Positions 10,096-22,337 of a DNA stretch of 64,000 bases are shown in pieces. Position numbers and translations under genes: made by a program. Origin of the DNA: Pyricularia pennisetigena (Eukaryota > Ascomycota > Sordariomycetes > Magnaporthales > Pyriculariaceae); assembly GCF_004337985.1 (NCBI RefSeq), contig NC_043740.1, positions 3,471,030 to 3,535,029 on the forward strand, written 5' to 3'. The notes below the pieces were generated by a model. It did no database searches. It saw only the letters and a program-made list of their open reading frames with translations, and was not told the origin of the DNA. The number at the start of each line of letters is the position of its first letter. Positions within the stretch are counted from its first letter, which is position 1.

Positions 10096-11343
10096 GACGG
10101 GGTCTTGTGCTATGGCGTCCCTTCAGTAAAGTTGGAAAAAATCGAAACGGCGGTGTTGAGTCGAAGAGATGCTGCGTCAATACTAGCCGTCGCAAACTGA
10201 ACTGTATCGCGTGCTACGGAGCAAAAAAAGTTGGAGGGGTCAAATCTCAGTCAAGAAATTTAGGCGGGGACAAGGCGGCAGAATTTCGCGGGGCAAACCA
10301 GGGTTCACGTCGCAATCCAAGGGCGGTCTTGACAGCCACGCTAAGCCCAATTTGTGTGCAAATTACACCCCTATGCAAGATACCCGCAGCATATTCCAAT
10401 GCCCCAGATTTAATTATGTGAATCTCAAGCCGCGGAATGCACTTTGCCATTGTCATATTCACGCTAAACTATCGCCGTCGTCCCGAACATTTCCGCAAGG
10501 AATTCCAAAGCCCGTCCGAATTTGAGGTCGATAGGATGTATTTTAAAACATTGTTTCAAGGTAAAAAAAGGGTATTTGGCATACCTTAGACATGCAGACC
10601 TGGCGCAGATCTGGCATAGCCGTGGCGCCAGGGTCTTAACTTGTACAGGCTGACACGTGAATGAACCTTAATTTCCTTCCTTATGACGAATAAACTGCTA
10701 GCCAATGAGAAAGAGCTTCGCGTCCGCGTCGGAGTGGGAAATAGTTTGTTGACACGGATTTACTCGGCCAATATAGACATGCAACTAACTGCGGTCAGGC
10801 ATGACTTGCAGATTCATTCAGGAAATTGGTTGCGGGCGTTTGCTTGATTTTTTGTTCTCTTTCTTTTTCGTTTGATTTTTATTTTTTGAATTCTTGTTAA
10901 GTGCATTTTGGAACAGACGATGTTCCCACGTCCCTCATCGGCCCGACGACAAGATTTATTCAGTTCGGTTGATTATTTGTCTCGAAAAGAGTTGAACAGG
11001 CCCCGGACTCGAATGTCCCCACCCAACTAAACTCGAAAAAGTCCACCACCACGCTGGTCAGAGCAGTCTGTCGCTAAACTATCACTCAACCACTCCCTCC
11101 CTCGACAACTCCGCGTCCGACCGTTAAGACAATTTACCCCACGCGGAGGATGCACCTTTGCGATTACGAACAAGTGCAGTGCTGGGAAGACACGCGCGCT
11201 TCTATTTCGACTATTCTTGACCAATTACGCGAATAACCCCCTGAAAACGATCGAGCTCCAAGTTCGCAGACCGCTCGCGACCACGCTCGAAAAGGGGCAC
11301 GCCGACCTCGCCGCTGGCGGAGCCCCCCTCACACACCGACAAG
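10096..11343. other. Divergent promoter region of NOB1 and kinesin
   Basis: A 1.25-kb shared upstream region. The half next to the kinesin gene (from about 11030) is C/A-rich and looks like 5' leader. No additional gene seen. Confidence 0.5.
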
Positions 11344-14300
11344 ATGGCTGGTGGAAACATCAAGGTGGTTGTTCGGTGTCGGCCGTTCAACTCCCGAGGT
11401 AGGTTCTTTGTTGTTGTTGTCATGGCGGAAGGGACCCTGCGTCTCTATGAAGGTGCCAGGAAAGCTCACAGCTGTGGACTCTTGTAGAAAAGGATCGCGG
11501 AGCAAAATGTATCGTCGAAATGCGAGACAACCAGACCGTCCTTACGGCACCAGAAGGCGCAAGCAAGAAGGACCAGGGTCAGAAAGTCTTCGCCTTCGAT
11601 AGGTCATACTGGTCTTTCGACAAGGAGGCACCGAACTATGCTGGCCAGTCAAATCTACACACCGATTTGGGAATACCGCTACTGGATAATGCATTCCAGG
11701 GATACAACAACTGTATTTTCGCATACGGTCAAACGGGTTCCGGAAAGTCGTACTCCATGATGGGGTATGGAAAAGAGCATGGTATCATTCCCATGATTTG
11801 TCAGGACATGTTTGAACGGATCAACAAGATGCAGACGGACTCGAATCTCAAGTGCACCGTCGAGGTGTCATATCTCGAAATTTACAACGAGCGCGTTCGC
11901 GATCTGCTCAACCCGAGCACCAAGGGCAATCTCAAGGTCCGAGAGCACCCGTCGACAGGACCCTACGTCGAAGACCTGGCCAAGCTGGCCGTCAGCAGTT
12001 TCCAGGAGATTGAGCATCTGATGGACGAAGGAAACAAAGCGAGAACGGTCGCTGCCACCAACATGAACGAAACTTCAAGTCGAAGTCACGCTGTGTTCAC
12101 CCTGATGCTGACCCAGAAGAAGTTCGATGTCGAGACCAAGATGGCCATGGAAAAAGTTGCAAAGATTAGTCTGGTTGACTTGGCAGGTTCTGAAAGAGCA
12201 ACATCTACTGGAGCTACCGGCGCACGTCTCAAGGAAGGTGCTGAGATCAACCGATCGCTCTCTACACTGGGACGTGTCATTGCAGCGCTAGCTGATCTGT
12301 CGACCGGCAAGAAGAAGAAGGGCGGTGCCACTGGCCAGGTGCCATATCGTGATTCAGTGCTCACATGGCTGCTAAAGGACTCGTTAGGTGGAAACAGTAT
12401 GACTGCCATGATAGCGGCCATCAGTCCAGCAGACATCAACTTTGATGAAACACTCAGTACACTTCGGTACGCAGACTCGGCCAAACGTATCAAGAACCAC
12501 GCGGTTGTCAACGAAGACGCCAATGCACGCATGATCAGAGAACTGAAGGAGGAATTGGCCATGCTCAAAACCAAGCTCGGAGGAGGCGGTGGCGGCGGCG
12601 GTGGCGGTGGAACCGGCTCGGCCGTACCTCCGGACGAGATTTACGCTGAGGGTACACCGTTGGAACAGCAGATTGTCAGCATCACAGCGGCAGACGGAAC
12701 GGTCAAAAAGGTTTCAAAGGCTGAAATTGCCGAACAGTTGAGTCAAAGCGAGAAGCTGTTGACGGACCTGAACCAGACTTGGGAAGAAAAGTTGCAGAAG
12801 ACCGAGGAGATTCACAAAGAACGTGAGGCTGCGTTGGAAGAATTAGGAATCAGCATCGAGAAGGGCTTTATCGGGCTGAGCACTCCCAAAAAGATTCCGC
12901 ATTTGGTCAACCTGTCGGACGACCCGCTATTGGCTGAATGTCTGGTTTACAACCTCAAACCCGGAACAACAATTGTCGGAAACGTAGAGTCGAATGGAGA
13001 ACACCAAGCAAATATCCGCCTGAACGGTTCAGGCATTTTGCATGAACACTGCATCTTCGACAATGCGCAGGACGGGACTGTTACTCTGATACCGCAACCC
13101 GGAGCAGCCGTTATGGTTAATGGCAAACGTATCGCCGAACCCAAGCAGCTTCATTCCGGATACCGAGTCATTCTTGGCGACTTTCACATCTTTAGATTTA
13201 ACCATCCCATGGAGGCACGAGCGGAGCGAACAGAACAGAGTCTCCTACGGCAGTCACTCACCGCCAGTCAACTGCAGAATCTTGACAAGGCCACATCGCC
13301 CATGTCGGCCAAGTACGGGCATGCCAGGAACGTTAGCAAGGCAGGATCTGACTTTGGGGCTGACAGCCGGCCCGACTCGCCGGGGCCGTTTCAGCGGGAT
13401 GGGCGCGACACGGATTGGTCTTTTGCGCGGCGAGAGGCTGCGCCTGCTATCCTCGGCTCCGACCAAAACATCACAAATCTGACCGATGAGGAGTTGAACG
13501 GGCTTTTTGAGAAGCTCCTCAAGGAACGGGAAGAGCGAGTAAATGGCCGCGATGGAGAAGACGAGACAGAGTCCATGTCGTCGTACCCCGTCCGCGAAAA
13601 GTACCTTTCGACTGGCACTATCGACAATTTCTCACTGGACACGGCCCTGACGATTCCCTCGACCCCCGGGCAAGGCGAAGGGGAGGACAAGCTGCGCGAG
13701 GCTAGGGAGGAGATGCAGACCCAGCTGGAGAAGCAAAAGGAAGAATTCCAGGGCCAGCTCAAAACTGCGGAAGCAGCAAATGTTGAAGTCGAGGCGATCA
13801 GGAAGGAGAAGGCACGGATGGAGGATGCGCTCGTGTCGCTCAAGGCCGAAATGCAGAAACAGCTCGAGGTTCAGCGCAAGACTTTTGAAGACAAGATCGA
13901 AAGGCTCGACCCGCTGAAGCGACCAAAGGCCAATCCCAAGCTGTCCGAAGCCGAAATAAAGCGTGCAAAGGACGTGGTGAAGCACTGGAAGAACCGGCGG
14001 TATGTTCACATGGCCGAGACTTTGCTGCAAAACGCATCTACTTTGAAGGAGGCGCAGGTGATGAGCCAGGAGCTAGAAGAACACGTCTCGTTCCAATTCA
14101 CTGTTGTCGATGTCGGGCATGTGCTGTGCTCATCTTACGACATGGTTCTCAATGGCCTGCCGGGTGAGGGCGACGACGTTGCCCTCGAAGAGGCGCCCAA
14201 GCCGTGCATTGGCGTTCGAGTCATCGACTACAGAGACAGCTCCGTTCGGCTTTGGAGCTTGGAGAAGCTCCATGATCGTGTGCGCCAGATGCGCCAGATG

Positions 14301-16769
14301 TACCAATACCTCGACGAGCCCGAGTACTCACAGCATCTCAGCTTTGATAACCCCTTTGTCGAGAACTGCATGCCCCAGTACACCCTGGTCGGCGAGACAG
14401 ATGTGCCTCTGCGCGCCGTGTTTGAGAGTCGCGTTCAAGACTTCACCTTGGATGTGCTATCGCCGCACACGTCTCACGTCATCGGCATCATCAAGCTGTC
14501 GCTGGAGCCGTCGAGCGCTAGGGCACCGTCCAACACTCTTAAGTTCAACGTCGTCATGAGCGAGATGGTCGGTTTCGCCGAGCGCGAGGGCACGGAAGTG
14601 CATGCCCAGCTCTTCATTCCTGGCGTGTCGGAAGAAGATGGCGTCACCACGACGCAGATGATCAGCGACTTTGACGAGGGCCCCATCAGATTCGAGAGCG
14701 TTCATAGCATGAGCGTGCCTCTGTTCGGGTCACAGGGCATCAGCCTCCGGATAGCCATCTTCGCCAAGGTTTCAACCATGCACCTCGACAAACTTCTCAG
14801 CTGGGACGACATGAGGGATGCGGTTCCGGTGTCGAGGGGGAAGCAGAAAGCGGCTAGGATATCCGAGAGCCATTTTCACACGGAAGAAAAGCACGATCTG
14901 CTTGCCAGAGTCCAGATTATGGAAATGGACGAGAACGGCGAGTATGTCCCGGTCGAAGTCACTCAGACGAGCGAACTCGATGCGGGGACGTTCCAGCTCC
15001 ATCAGGGTCTGCAAAGGCGCATTGCGATCAACCTGAGCCACAGCTCTGGGGATGCTCTCCCGTGGGACGATGTCACGTCTGTAAGAGTGGGCAAGATTCA
15101 GCTCGTCGATCATGCCGGCAAGACGCCTGACATGGGCAACATCACGCCCGACATCTCAATGAAGCTTGCGTCGAAGCCCGTCTTCCGCCACAACGCAAAC
15201 GGCACCCGCAGCGTGACCATGATTGGCCAGTGGGACTCCTCGCTGCACGGGTCGCTGCTGCTCGACCGCGTCACTGCAGACAAGTACAAGGTTCAGATGA
15301 GCATCTCATGGGAGGTCGCATCGGAAAAGCTCGCAGAGCCAATGAAGTTCTCCATGACTGTTTTTTGCCAGATAATGTCACGCAACTTTGTGCGCCAGTC
15401 GTCGTTGCTCTCTTCGCTGTGGCAGAGTGTCCGAATCGTCAAGTCGGCGACGGGAATTTTCACCATGTCCATGCGACCTGCGCCTATCAAGCGTGTGGGA
15501 GACATTTGGCGGCTCAACAGCCAGCATGATTACGTCAAGGGCGAGGAGACCTTGACAAGCTGGACTCCGCGCGGCGTTTCTCTCATCAGTGATTTCATAG
15601 CTGCCAAGAAGAAGCGCAGACGGATTGCAGAGGTCGGGGCTGTGCAGAACTTTGTGAGAAGGATTGGATATCCCCAGCCTAGGGTACAGCCGCTCACGGA
15701 TAGCGATGGTCTCGACGAGGACATTCCACCGCCCAAGCTACCTGATGACATTGAATCTATCAATGAGCTGCTCCAGGACACGCCGGACGTTTCTCAGGTT
15801 CTCTCACCGCCCGCTGAAACCAACGGCGAGGGCGAGCCCAAGACACCAACGGATGCCGGTACCGAAGGGGTATCCGAGGAGGCCGGGACGGAGGCCGAGC
15901 CTGAGCCTGAGCCTGAGCCTGAAGACCCTACGCTTACCATATCTGACTTGTCCACTGCGAAGCCCGAGTATGACGAACGCGAATCAGCCCTATTAACAAA
16001 ATGCTTTGAGCTGCTGAAGCCGCACCCGGATCCACTGCAAGCTATCCTGAGCCCGCTCAATACCTCACCTCCCGCAAACGGGGTGACAGAAGCCCCCGAG
16101 GAGGCACCGCGCTTGGTTACGACGATTGTCAAGGCGACCCGTAATCCAAAGCTCATGAAAGGTGGATATCTGCTTGTACCAAGCAGCGACTCGACACGTT
16201 GGATCAAACGTTTCGTCGAGCTTCGCCGGCCTTATCTACACATCCACAGCGTGACGGATGGTGAAGAGGTTGGTATTGTCAGCCTTCGGAATTCGAGGGT
16301 CGACAGCTCGCCCGGCATCCTGGGACTCATGGAAGCAGGCGGGCACGGTTACGATCCCAGCGATGACGGACAGCCGCAGTCACCGGGACAGGTGCACGAC
16401 GAAAATCCTTCTCCGGCTCCCAGGCCCCGTCAGACATCCGGGCATCGGCGAACATCGTCGGGCCGCTTGATCTCGTCAATCTGGACAGGTTTCAGCGGGG
16501 GATCACGGACTAATGGTAACGGCGGAGGACTTGCAGGCCTCAGCGAACGGCTTCAGGCTGGCGTGTTTGCCATCTACGGAACGGACAACACATGGCTTTT
16601 TGCAGCCCGCAGCGAGCGCGACAAGCTGGACTGGATATTTAGGATTGACCAGAGTTACGTTGCTTCGAGTGCCAGCGCCAGCGGGGCGACTAGTCCGCTA
16701 CCACGTCAGGTTCGAGACCCTAACAGGGAGGACGAGGGCGACAATTTTGCTCATGGTGGTGGTCGTTGA
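11344..16769 (+). CDS. uncA: Kinesin-3 motor, Unc104/KIF1A type
   Basis: Exon 1 is 11344-11398 and exon 2 is 11488-16769; the 89-bp intron splits the REKDR segment and phases agree, giving 1778 residues. The motor domain fills about residues 5-360: IKVVVRCRPFNSRE start, P-loop GQTGSGKS at 99-106, switch I NETSSRSH, and switch II DLAGSERA. A poly-Gly tract follows the neck (near nt 12585-12613). An FHA domain lies near 490-590, then coiled coil, the KIF1B and DUF3694 regions, and a C-terminal PH domain near 1567-1740. This order is diagnostic of kinesin-3. In filamentous fungi the motor carries early endosomes toward hyphal tips along microtubules, the PH domain binding phosphoinositides. The start is the only ATG that gives the complete motor N-terminus. 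A T50 run begins 20 nt after the stop. Confidence 0.96.
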
Positions 16770-16786
16770 GGACGCCGTGATATTAC

Positions 16787-16840
<54 letters not shown>

Positions 16841-17632
16841 TTTATGCGGCAAGATCAAACCCCCTATTCTTAGATTAATGAGGCTCATGACTTTAGGATG
16901 GTATATCGTTGCTTTCTTTTCTTTTTTTTCTTTCGGGTGGTGTTTTATATTTATTCGTCATCTGCACCATAATTATACCAGCTCGGAAGGATGGATGAGG
17001 CGTGCGTGCTTCTTGAGGGCACCATGGCCACATACAGAGTCTCGAATTTCCTTTGTCACTTAATCTATATACCCTTCTTGCAGTTGGATTTTCCCCCGAC
17101 TATATCGGTGGCCAAGCAGAATGACGGCATGACAGATCGATCGATCGCTCTTGTATCACAAGTTGTTTTTATTTTATTTTTCATATGATCTGGACATAGA
17201 AAACCGTAGGCTTGTCGATTTATACCCGTTTCAGCTAAACACTGAACTTATACAGACCCTCCCATAGAAACAATCCTACTCTACTGTAGATTGCGATTGA
17301 CAAAAGGAAGATACATGGCTACGTTTTGCTCCCAACTATACATGCCCGTCTTCCACAATGCTCGGTCTGCCAGAGCTATGGTTAGAAGGAAGGCATATAT
17401 ATGAGCGGTTGTCAACGAGCTATAGACAATGTGTTTGAGGCGACAGTTGATCTTGTTGTTTTTTTTTTTTTTTTTCGGTTTGTTGGTGAATCATATGCCA
17501 CATGATGATTACTCAATGATTCCAAGAACATATCGATTGTTATCCGAGTGTATTATCTCAGTTTGGACGCCGTGCTGCAACAATCGTGCTCATCCACAAC
17601 GGATTGAGCCCTTCATTTTTTGTTTCTCTAGC
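16770..17632. other. Spacer between convergent kinesin and AIR genes
   Basis: Holds both 3' flanks, starting with the T50 run at 16790-16839 and including another T run near 17460-17475. No gene seen. Confidence 0.6.
16790..16839 (+). repeat. T50 homopolymer after the kinesin stop codon
   Basis: An uninterrupted run of about 50 T on the coding strand, beginning 20 nt downstream of the TGA; it is the longest homopolymer in the window. Confidence 0.95.
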
Positions 17633-19696
17633 CTATCTATGGCCACCCCTCACTCTGCTGAACCCTCCCCTGCCCCTCCGTCCGCCCCCTGCGCCGCCCC
17701 GGGAATCACTTCCGCCCGACGCCCCTCCGGGCGGCCTGGCTGGCAGAGACGACGGTGGCGGGCCAGGGGGCAGGGGCGGATTGCGACCGCTTCGTCCTCC
17801 CCCGCCGCTGCCACCATCGTTCATCCTCTGGTTCCTCGACTCACGATGTCGGCTGCTGCTGGTCCCGTTGGCAGCTGACGCACCGGCCTGGCCGTTGATC
17901 CTGATCTGCTGGCGGCCGGGCGGCGGTGGGCGGCTCCGGACGGGTGGCTGGATGAACTCGCCCTCCTCCTCGTCGTCGCTCTCAAAGTAGATGTGGTTCC
18001 TCTGCGGCACGATGCTCCTGCCGCCGAAGTCGGGCCTCTCGGGGTCGGGAGGCGGCGGGGGCACCCAGGACACGGGCAGGACGTCCGTGTCTGGGTCGAC
18101 GTATCGGTCCCGGTTCGCAACGGTCCAGGTGTCGTCCTTGGAGTGGGTCGAAATGTTGTAGAGGCCGCAGTCGCCGCCAAAGTGGTTATCTGCGCCGCAC
18201 GAGTAACAAAAGGCCGGTATGGACTGAACCTTGACGATGTTTTCAGGGTCCGGGTAGTAGGTGCACCACAGGGACTCGCAATCGTCCTCGAGGTGGTCGG
18301 TGGCGCAGCAGACGGCACACTCGAGCTCTGCCTCGCCGGCGGCCGAGGCTAGCTTCTCGGGACAGGATTTTTTTATGTGGCCTAGGCGTTGGCACTTGGT
18401 ACACCGCACCCTCGTCGGGCACTGGGCTGAGGTGTGGCCTTGGTCCTGGCAGTGTCTGCATGTGGGTGGCGGGCAGTCGTTTGCGCGGTGGCCGTTTTTG
18501 GCGCAGATGACGCAGAAATCCGTCTTGGACGCACGGGGGAAGTAGAGGCGAAGCTGCTCCAGCTCTTCCTCTCGAGATAGTTGTACTTTGCCGCTCCCAC
18601 CAGACACCGGTAGTAGTTGTTCCAACTCCTTGTGTAGGGTATTGGACGGTTTGTTCTCTGACCTCTCGGCTGGTTCCGATTCGGACATAATCTCTCCCTC
18701 GGAAAGCTCGCAGGATTCCTCGGCATTACCAACAAAGCCCGAGATGATCTTGTCCATCTGTGAAGACTCTGTATTCCTAGCAGCCTTCTTGCTTTCCTTA
18801 CGAACCTGCTCCGGTATGGAAGTGGCCTCCAGGCGGATCAGGTAACCGCGACGCAAGAGTCTGGCATCCGCCTTTGCCGCGTTGGGTTCATTAGCCGAGC
18901 AGAACTCCTGGCACCAGGCAAGGAACTGCTTCTTTCGGCCGCCTTGAACCTCCAGCTGGAGCTCCGGCAGCTTCCAATCAATGCTTTTGCGACGCATTGT
19001 GGATCGGTCCGGCGCCTCACTCCCAGACCTGGATCTGGACTTGGACTTGGACCTCGACCTGGACTTGCCGGCGGCCACGGCATCACCACTGCTAACGGCA
19101 GACTCGACGCCAGCCTTGTCATTTGTAGTATCAGCATCGACATTGGTCTTAGTTTGGATGTCCTTTGGGCTCTTTCTATCCGCTGAGCTCGCGGTTATAC
19201 GGTTCAAGACAGCGCGTGTTTTGAGAGCTGGCAAAGCGGCCCCAAAAGATGTCCTAACAACTTTGTGAGAGGCGCTGTTCCAATCGCGGGGGCCTGCAGC
19301 GGTCACTGCTCCACCGTCACCTTGCGCAGAATCTTCAACCTTGGCCGCTTCATCGTCATCGTCATCATCCGAATCCGCGTCCTCGCCATCGTCATCACCA
19401 TCACCACCGGTGTCCATGTTGGATGTTTCGGTTGGCTCAGGGTCAGGTGAGCCGGGCGATGCAGGTATGGCAGCCTCCTTCTGATCGTCGGACTGACCAA
19501 TTCCTGGTTCGCTCAGCCTTATTTTCTTTGGAGCTGGCGATGCGTGACCTGAAGATGTAGGTGCATTTTGTTGATCCAGCGCAGGTTCATCTTCAGAAGC
19601 CTCATCAAGGGAGCGCTTCTGTCCAGTCGATGCAGGAGCAACCTCAGGTTGTACCTGGTCCTGAACTGGAGACTCCGGCTGCATGCTTGTGGGCAT
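17633..19696 (-). CDS. air1: AIR1/AIR2-type zinc-knuckle protein (TRAMP complex)
   Basis: A single exon of 687 residues from the ATG at 19696; an upstream in-frame start gives a hydrophobic extension unlike the family. The N-terminal 390 residues are acidic and Ser-rich with an SRSRSKSKSRSRS patch. Five CX2CX4HX4C knuckles then follow between about 393 and 510: CVICAKNGHRANDC, CRHCQDQGHTSAQC, CTKCQRLGHIKKSC, CAVCCATDHLEDDC and CYSCGADNHFGGDC. Five knuckles in this spacing are characteristic of Air1/Air2, the RNA-binding subunits that pair with Trf4/5 poly(A) polymerase and Mtr4 helicase to mark nuclear RNAs for the exosome. The C-terminus is Gly/Arg-rich with RGG repeats, likely methylated by arginine methyltransferase as in yeast. 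The protein is about twice the length of yeast Air proteins, as is common in filamentous fungi. Confidence 0.9.
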   Translation of the reverse strand: MPTSMQPESPVQDQVQPEVAPASTGQKRSLDEASEDEPALDQQNAPTSSGHASPAPKKIRLSEPGIGQSDDQKEAAIPASPGSPDPEPTETSNMDTGGDGDDDGEDADSDDDDDDEAAKVEDSAQGDGGAVTAAGPRDWNSASHKVVRTSFGAALPALKTRAVLNRITASSADRKSPKDIQTKTNVDADTTNDKAGVESAVSSGDAVAAGKSRSRSKSKSRSRSGSEAPDRSTMRRKSIDWKLPELQLEVQGGRKKQFLAWCQEFCSANEPNAAKADARLLRRGYLIRLEATSIPEQVRKESKKAARNTESSQMDKIISGFVGNAEESCELSEGEIMSESEPAERSENKPSNTLHKELEQLLPVSGGSGKVQLSREEELEQLRLYFPRASKTDFCVICAKNGHRANDCPPPTCRHCQDQGHTSAQCPTRVRCTKCQRLGHIKKSCPEKLASAAGEAELECAVCCATDHLEDDCESLWCTYYPDPENIVKVQSIPAFCYSCGADNHFGGDCGLYNISTHSKDDTWTVANRDRYVDPDTDVLPVSWVPPPPPDPERPDFGGRSIVPQRNHIYFESDDEEEGEFIQPPVRSRPPPPGRQQIRINGQAGASAANGTSSSRHRESRNQRMNDGGSGGGGRSGRNPPLPPGPPPSSLPARPPGGASGGSDSRGGAGGGRRGRGGFSRVRGGHR

Positions 19697-21450
19697 GGTC
19701 GAGTTTTGGGTGTTTTCGGCTATGACCGCAGCCAACGCAACGCAGCCAAGGTTACGCCAAAAAAAAATAAAAATTCCCGATATCAGCAAATGAGGATTGC
19801 GGTTATAGCAAGACGCGCTTTGGCATGCGATTTGGAACTAAAGGCTCTGCGTGCACGCGCCAAGCCAAGCCAAAGTAAAAAATAGAAACAAGAGCGTATA
19901 ACGTATGCGAGAAAAAAAAAAAAAAATAATAAGATGACGATGCACTTTTTTTTCCCCGTTGCTCCCCTGAACAAACAAAACAGCTGACACAAACCGGAGC
20001 ACAGTTTCCCATTGCCCACATGAGCAAGCAAAATGGGGAAACAGACTAACCTGGTCAAGCTCGTATTATACGTCTCGCGAAATAGCAAGGTACCATTTGG
20101 TATTTTTGTATTGATATGCCAGGGTTTTGAGAACCACCGTTAAAGGGGAGTTGGCCAGTGGGTTTTCGTTTTTTTTTTTTTTTGTTCTTTTTCTTTTCTT
20201 CTTGGTCTCTGCCGGCATCGCGCGACGTGTCGATTGCGTGGGAATTCGCTGCATCGACAATCCAATTTCAATGTCGCCCCATCGTCATACGGATTTTGAT
20301 TGGATCGACCTCTCAGGCTGTGGGGAAATTCATCATTTAGTATGGTAGAGCACCCCAGCCAAGGAGAGGGGTATCCACTGGTTCGGTCGCAGGCCCCCCA
20401 ACAGCAAGTAGCCTTTGGAAAGGAGCTGGAAGGGGACGACCCTTTGAATGTGCACGACAAAAGGTTACATGTGTAGTGGATTTGAATCGACGAGAGACAC
20501 AGTTAGTTGGCCCGAACCAAACAAACTACAACAACATCGAGAGCAACTGACGCTCAACACTCTATTTACGACAAGCACGCATAGAAGTGTCTTGCAATCA
20601 TTTGATCAGTGCAATCAACACAACTACACCAGACCTAAAAGTAATAGGTAAGTGAGCTACACAAAAGGTACCTCTACCTTACCTATCGACCTACATGCCT
20701 TAGTATTAGGCGGTGGACCATTTAGGTGCTGCTCCTTCACGTCCCATCTTTCCATGCCTCTCGTTGAACCCCCAAAAAGAGGTCACTTTGGCTGAGTTTC
20801 TAGCTGCTGCCAAATGTAATCGGTAGTATTGGTCGAAGAACAAGAAACCAGCAAAAAAAAAAAAAAAAAAGGCACGAGCAAACTAACTTTCAAACTTCAA
20901 CCACTACACAGTCTCTACCGCTCGCCCGCGATCCCCCCGCGCCACGTTCTTTCCAGTCCAAAGGCATCCCCATCTCGACTTTGTTTGTTTGCGTCCCTTT
21001 GCAATCTTGCTCAACCAGTTTTTTGCGCACCACACGAAAGCGCCAGCCGTCGAGGTTCTTAATATCTATCCAACGTCGATTTGATATCGCCAAACACATA
21101 CGCTTCTGTTTTGCCTCCAGCCTGGCCTGCATCTTTTGACTTTTCTGGCTTTGACTGGCTGCAGCGCAAAAAGTCATACTCTGCCTTTGTCACAAGCTTC
21201 TCAGCTGCGACGATAAGGGGGCAAAAATACGCACACGCACATAGCACGCACCTTGACGGCACAAGGCACAAAAGGCAAACTCCAGGATCTCGACACGTTC
21301 GAGATCGTCCACCTGCTCCCTCCGCGTGTTTAGACGGCTTCCCGCCGCCACACCGTCAAGCTGTCTTCCCCGATCCTCATCCCTCGGATCGTCTCGTACG
21401 ACGCGGGCACCAACGTTCCCCGCCGAGGTGGTGCTTACAGTACGAATCCG
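19697..21450. other. Divergent intergenic region between AIR and ORM1
   Basis: Contains A/T runs near 19912-19926, 20170-20183 and 20852-20870, then a C-rich ORM1 leader. Codons 21334-21450 are open and in frame with the ORM1 ATG but lack an ATG of their own. No separate gene seen. Confidence 0.5.
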
Positions 21451-22337
21451 ATGGTTACCGACAACAAGACTGGCCGCCGGAGGAGGTCTAGCAGCATCCT
21501 TCAGGTCTATCATGAGCCGCAAGAGCCCATCGATCAGCTCAGCGACCAGTCTGCGCTGCCCAACCTGAATGCGAACTGGGTCAACGCCAAGGGTGAGCGA
21601 GCTTTTTTTTTTTTTTTTTTTTCCTCTTTTTTTACTTGGAAAATTCGCCCCCTTCACCTTCGCAAAGACCTCTACGTTTGCGACGAGGTCTACGAAGCGT
21701 CGCATGGGCTGAACCTTGGTTGGAGTTGTCGGCTTGGCTGGCTGGAGCTTGGTATGGCGTGATAATTCTAAACCGAAGCTAACATATTGTTGTGCTCCCT
21801 CTAGGCGCTTGGGGCATCCACATCGTTCTCATCATCGCCCTCAAGATCCTCTACGATGTGATTCCCGGCGTGTCACAAGAGACTTCATGGACGCTGGTCA
21901 ACATCTCGTATATGCTAGGATCCTACATCATGTTTCATTACGTCAGGGGCGTCCCTTTTGAATTCAACGCCGGCGCATACGACAACCTCAACATGTGGGA
22001 GCAGATAGACGATGGCGCACAGTACACTCCGGCCAAAAAGTTTCTGCTCAGTGTGCCTATTGTGCTTTTCCTGCTGAGCACACATTACACCCATTACGAT
22101 TTGACTTATTTCACCATCAACTTCCTGGCCGTCTTGGGTGTTGTGATTCCAAAGCTGCCTTTTGTAAGCATGATTCGGTTTTTCCTATCTGGATTTCTGT
22201 CGTGTCGAGGCGGACAAACCCCCTTCGGTTGTGCTCGCGCCACGGCGATTTTCTTCGCACGTGCTAACTTAAAATATCGTATACAGAGCCACCGCATGAG
22301 GGTTGGTTTGTTTTCTGGGCCGCCGGAGGATCAATGA
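21451..22337 (+). CDS. ORM1: ORM1/ORMDL family sphingolipid regulator
   Basis: Exons 21451-21592, 21805-22163 and 22287-22337 join in phase to 183 residues. The N-terminus carries a basic RRRRSSSILQ patch, the usual phosphorylation region that relieves inhibition. Conserved blocks follow: LPNLNANWVNAKGAWGIH, SQETSWTLVN, GVPFEFNAGAYDNLNMWEQ and STHYTHYDLTYF, then SHRMRVGLFSG at the end. Four membrane segments fit the family. Orm proteins sit in the ER and restrain serine palmitoyltransferase in the SPOTS complex. Intron 1 (212 bp) has a T20 run soon after its donor; intron 2 (123 bp) has a GCTAAC branch point. The start is the first ATG, but the frame is open for 117 nt upstream, so a longer spliced N-terminus is possible. 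Confidence 0.93.

Noticed and set aside
19697..19789. 31-residue hydrophobic N-terminal extension of the AIR protein
   Set aside because: A signal-like start makes no sense for a nuclear RNA-binding protein, and the ATG at 19696 opens the normal acidic N-terminus.
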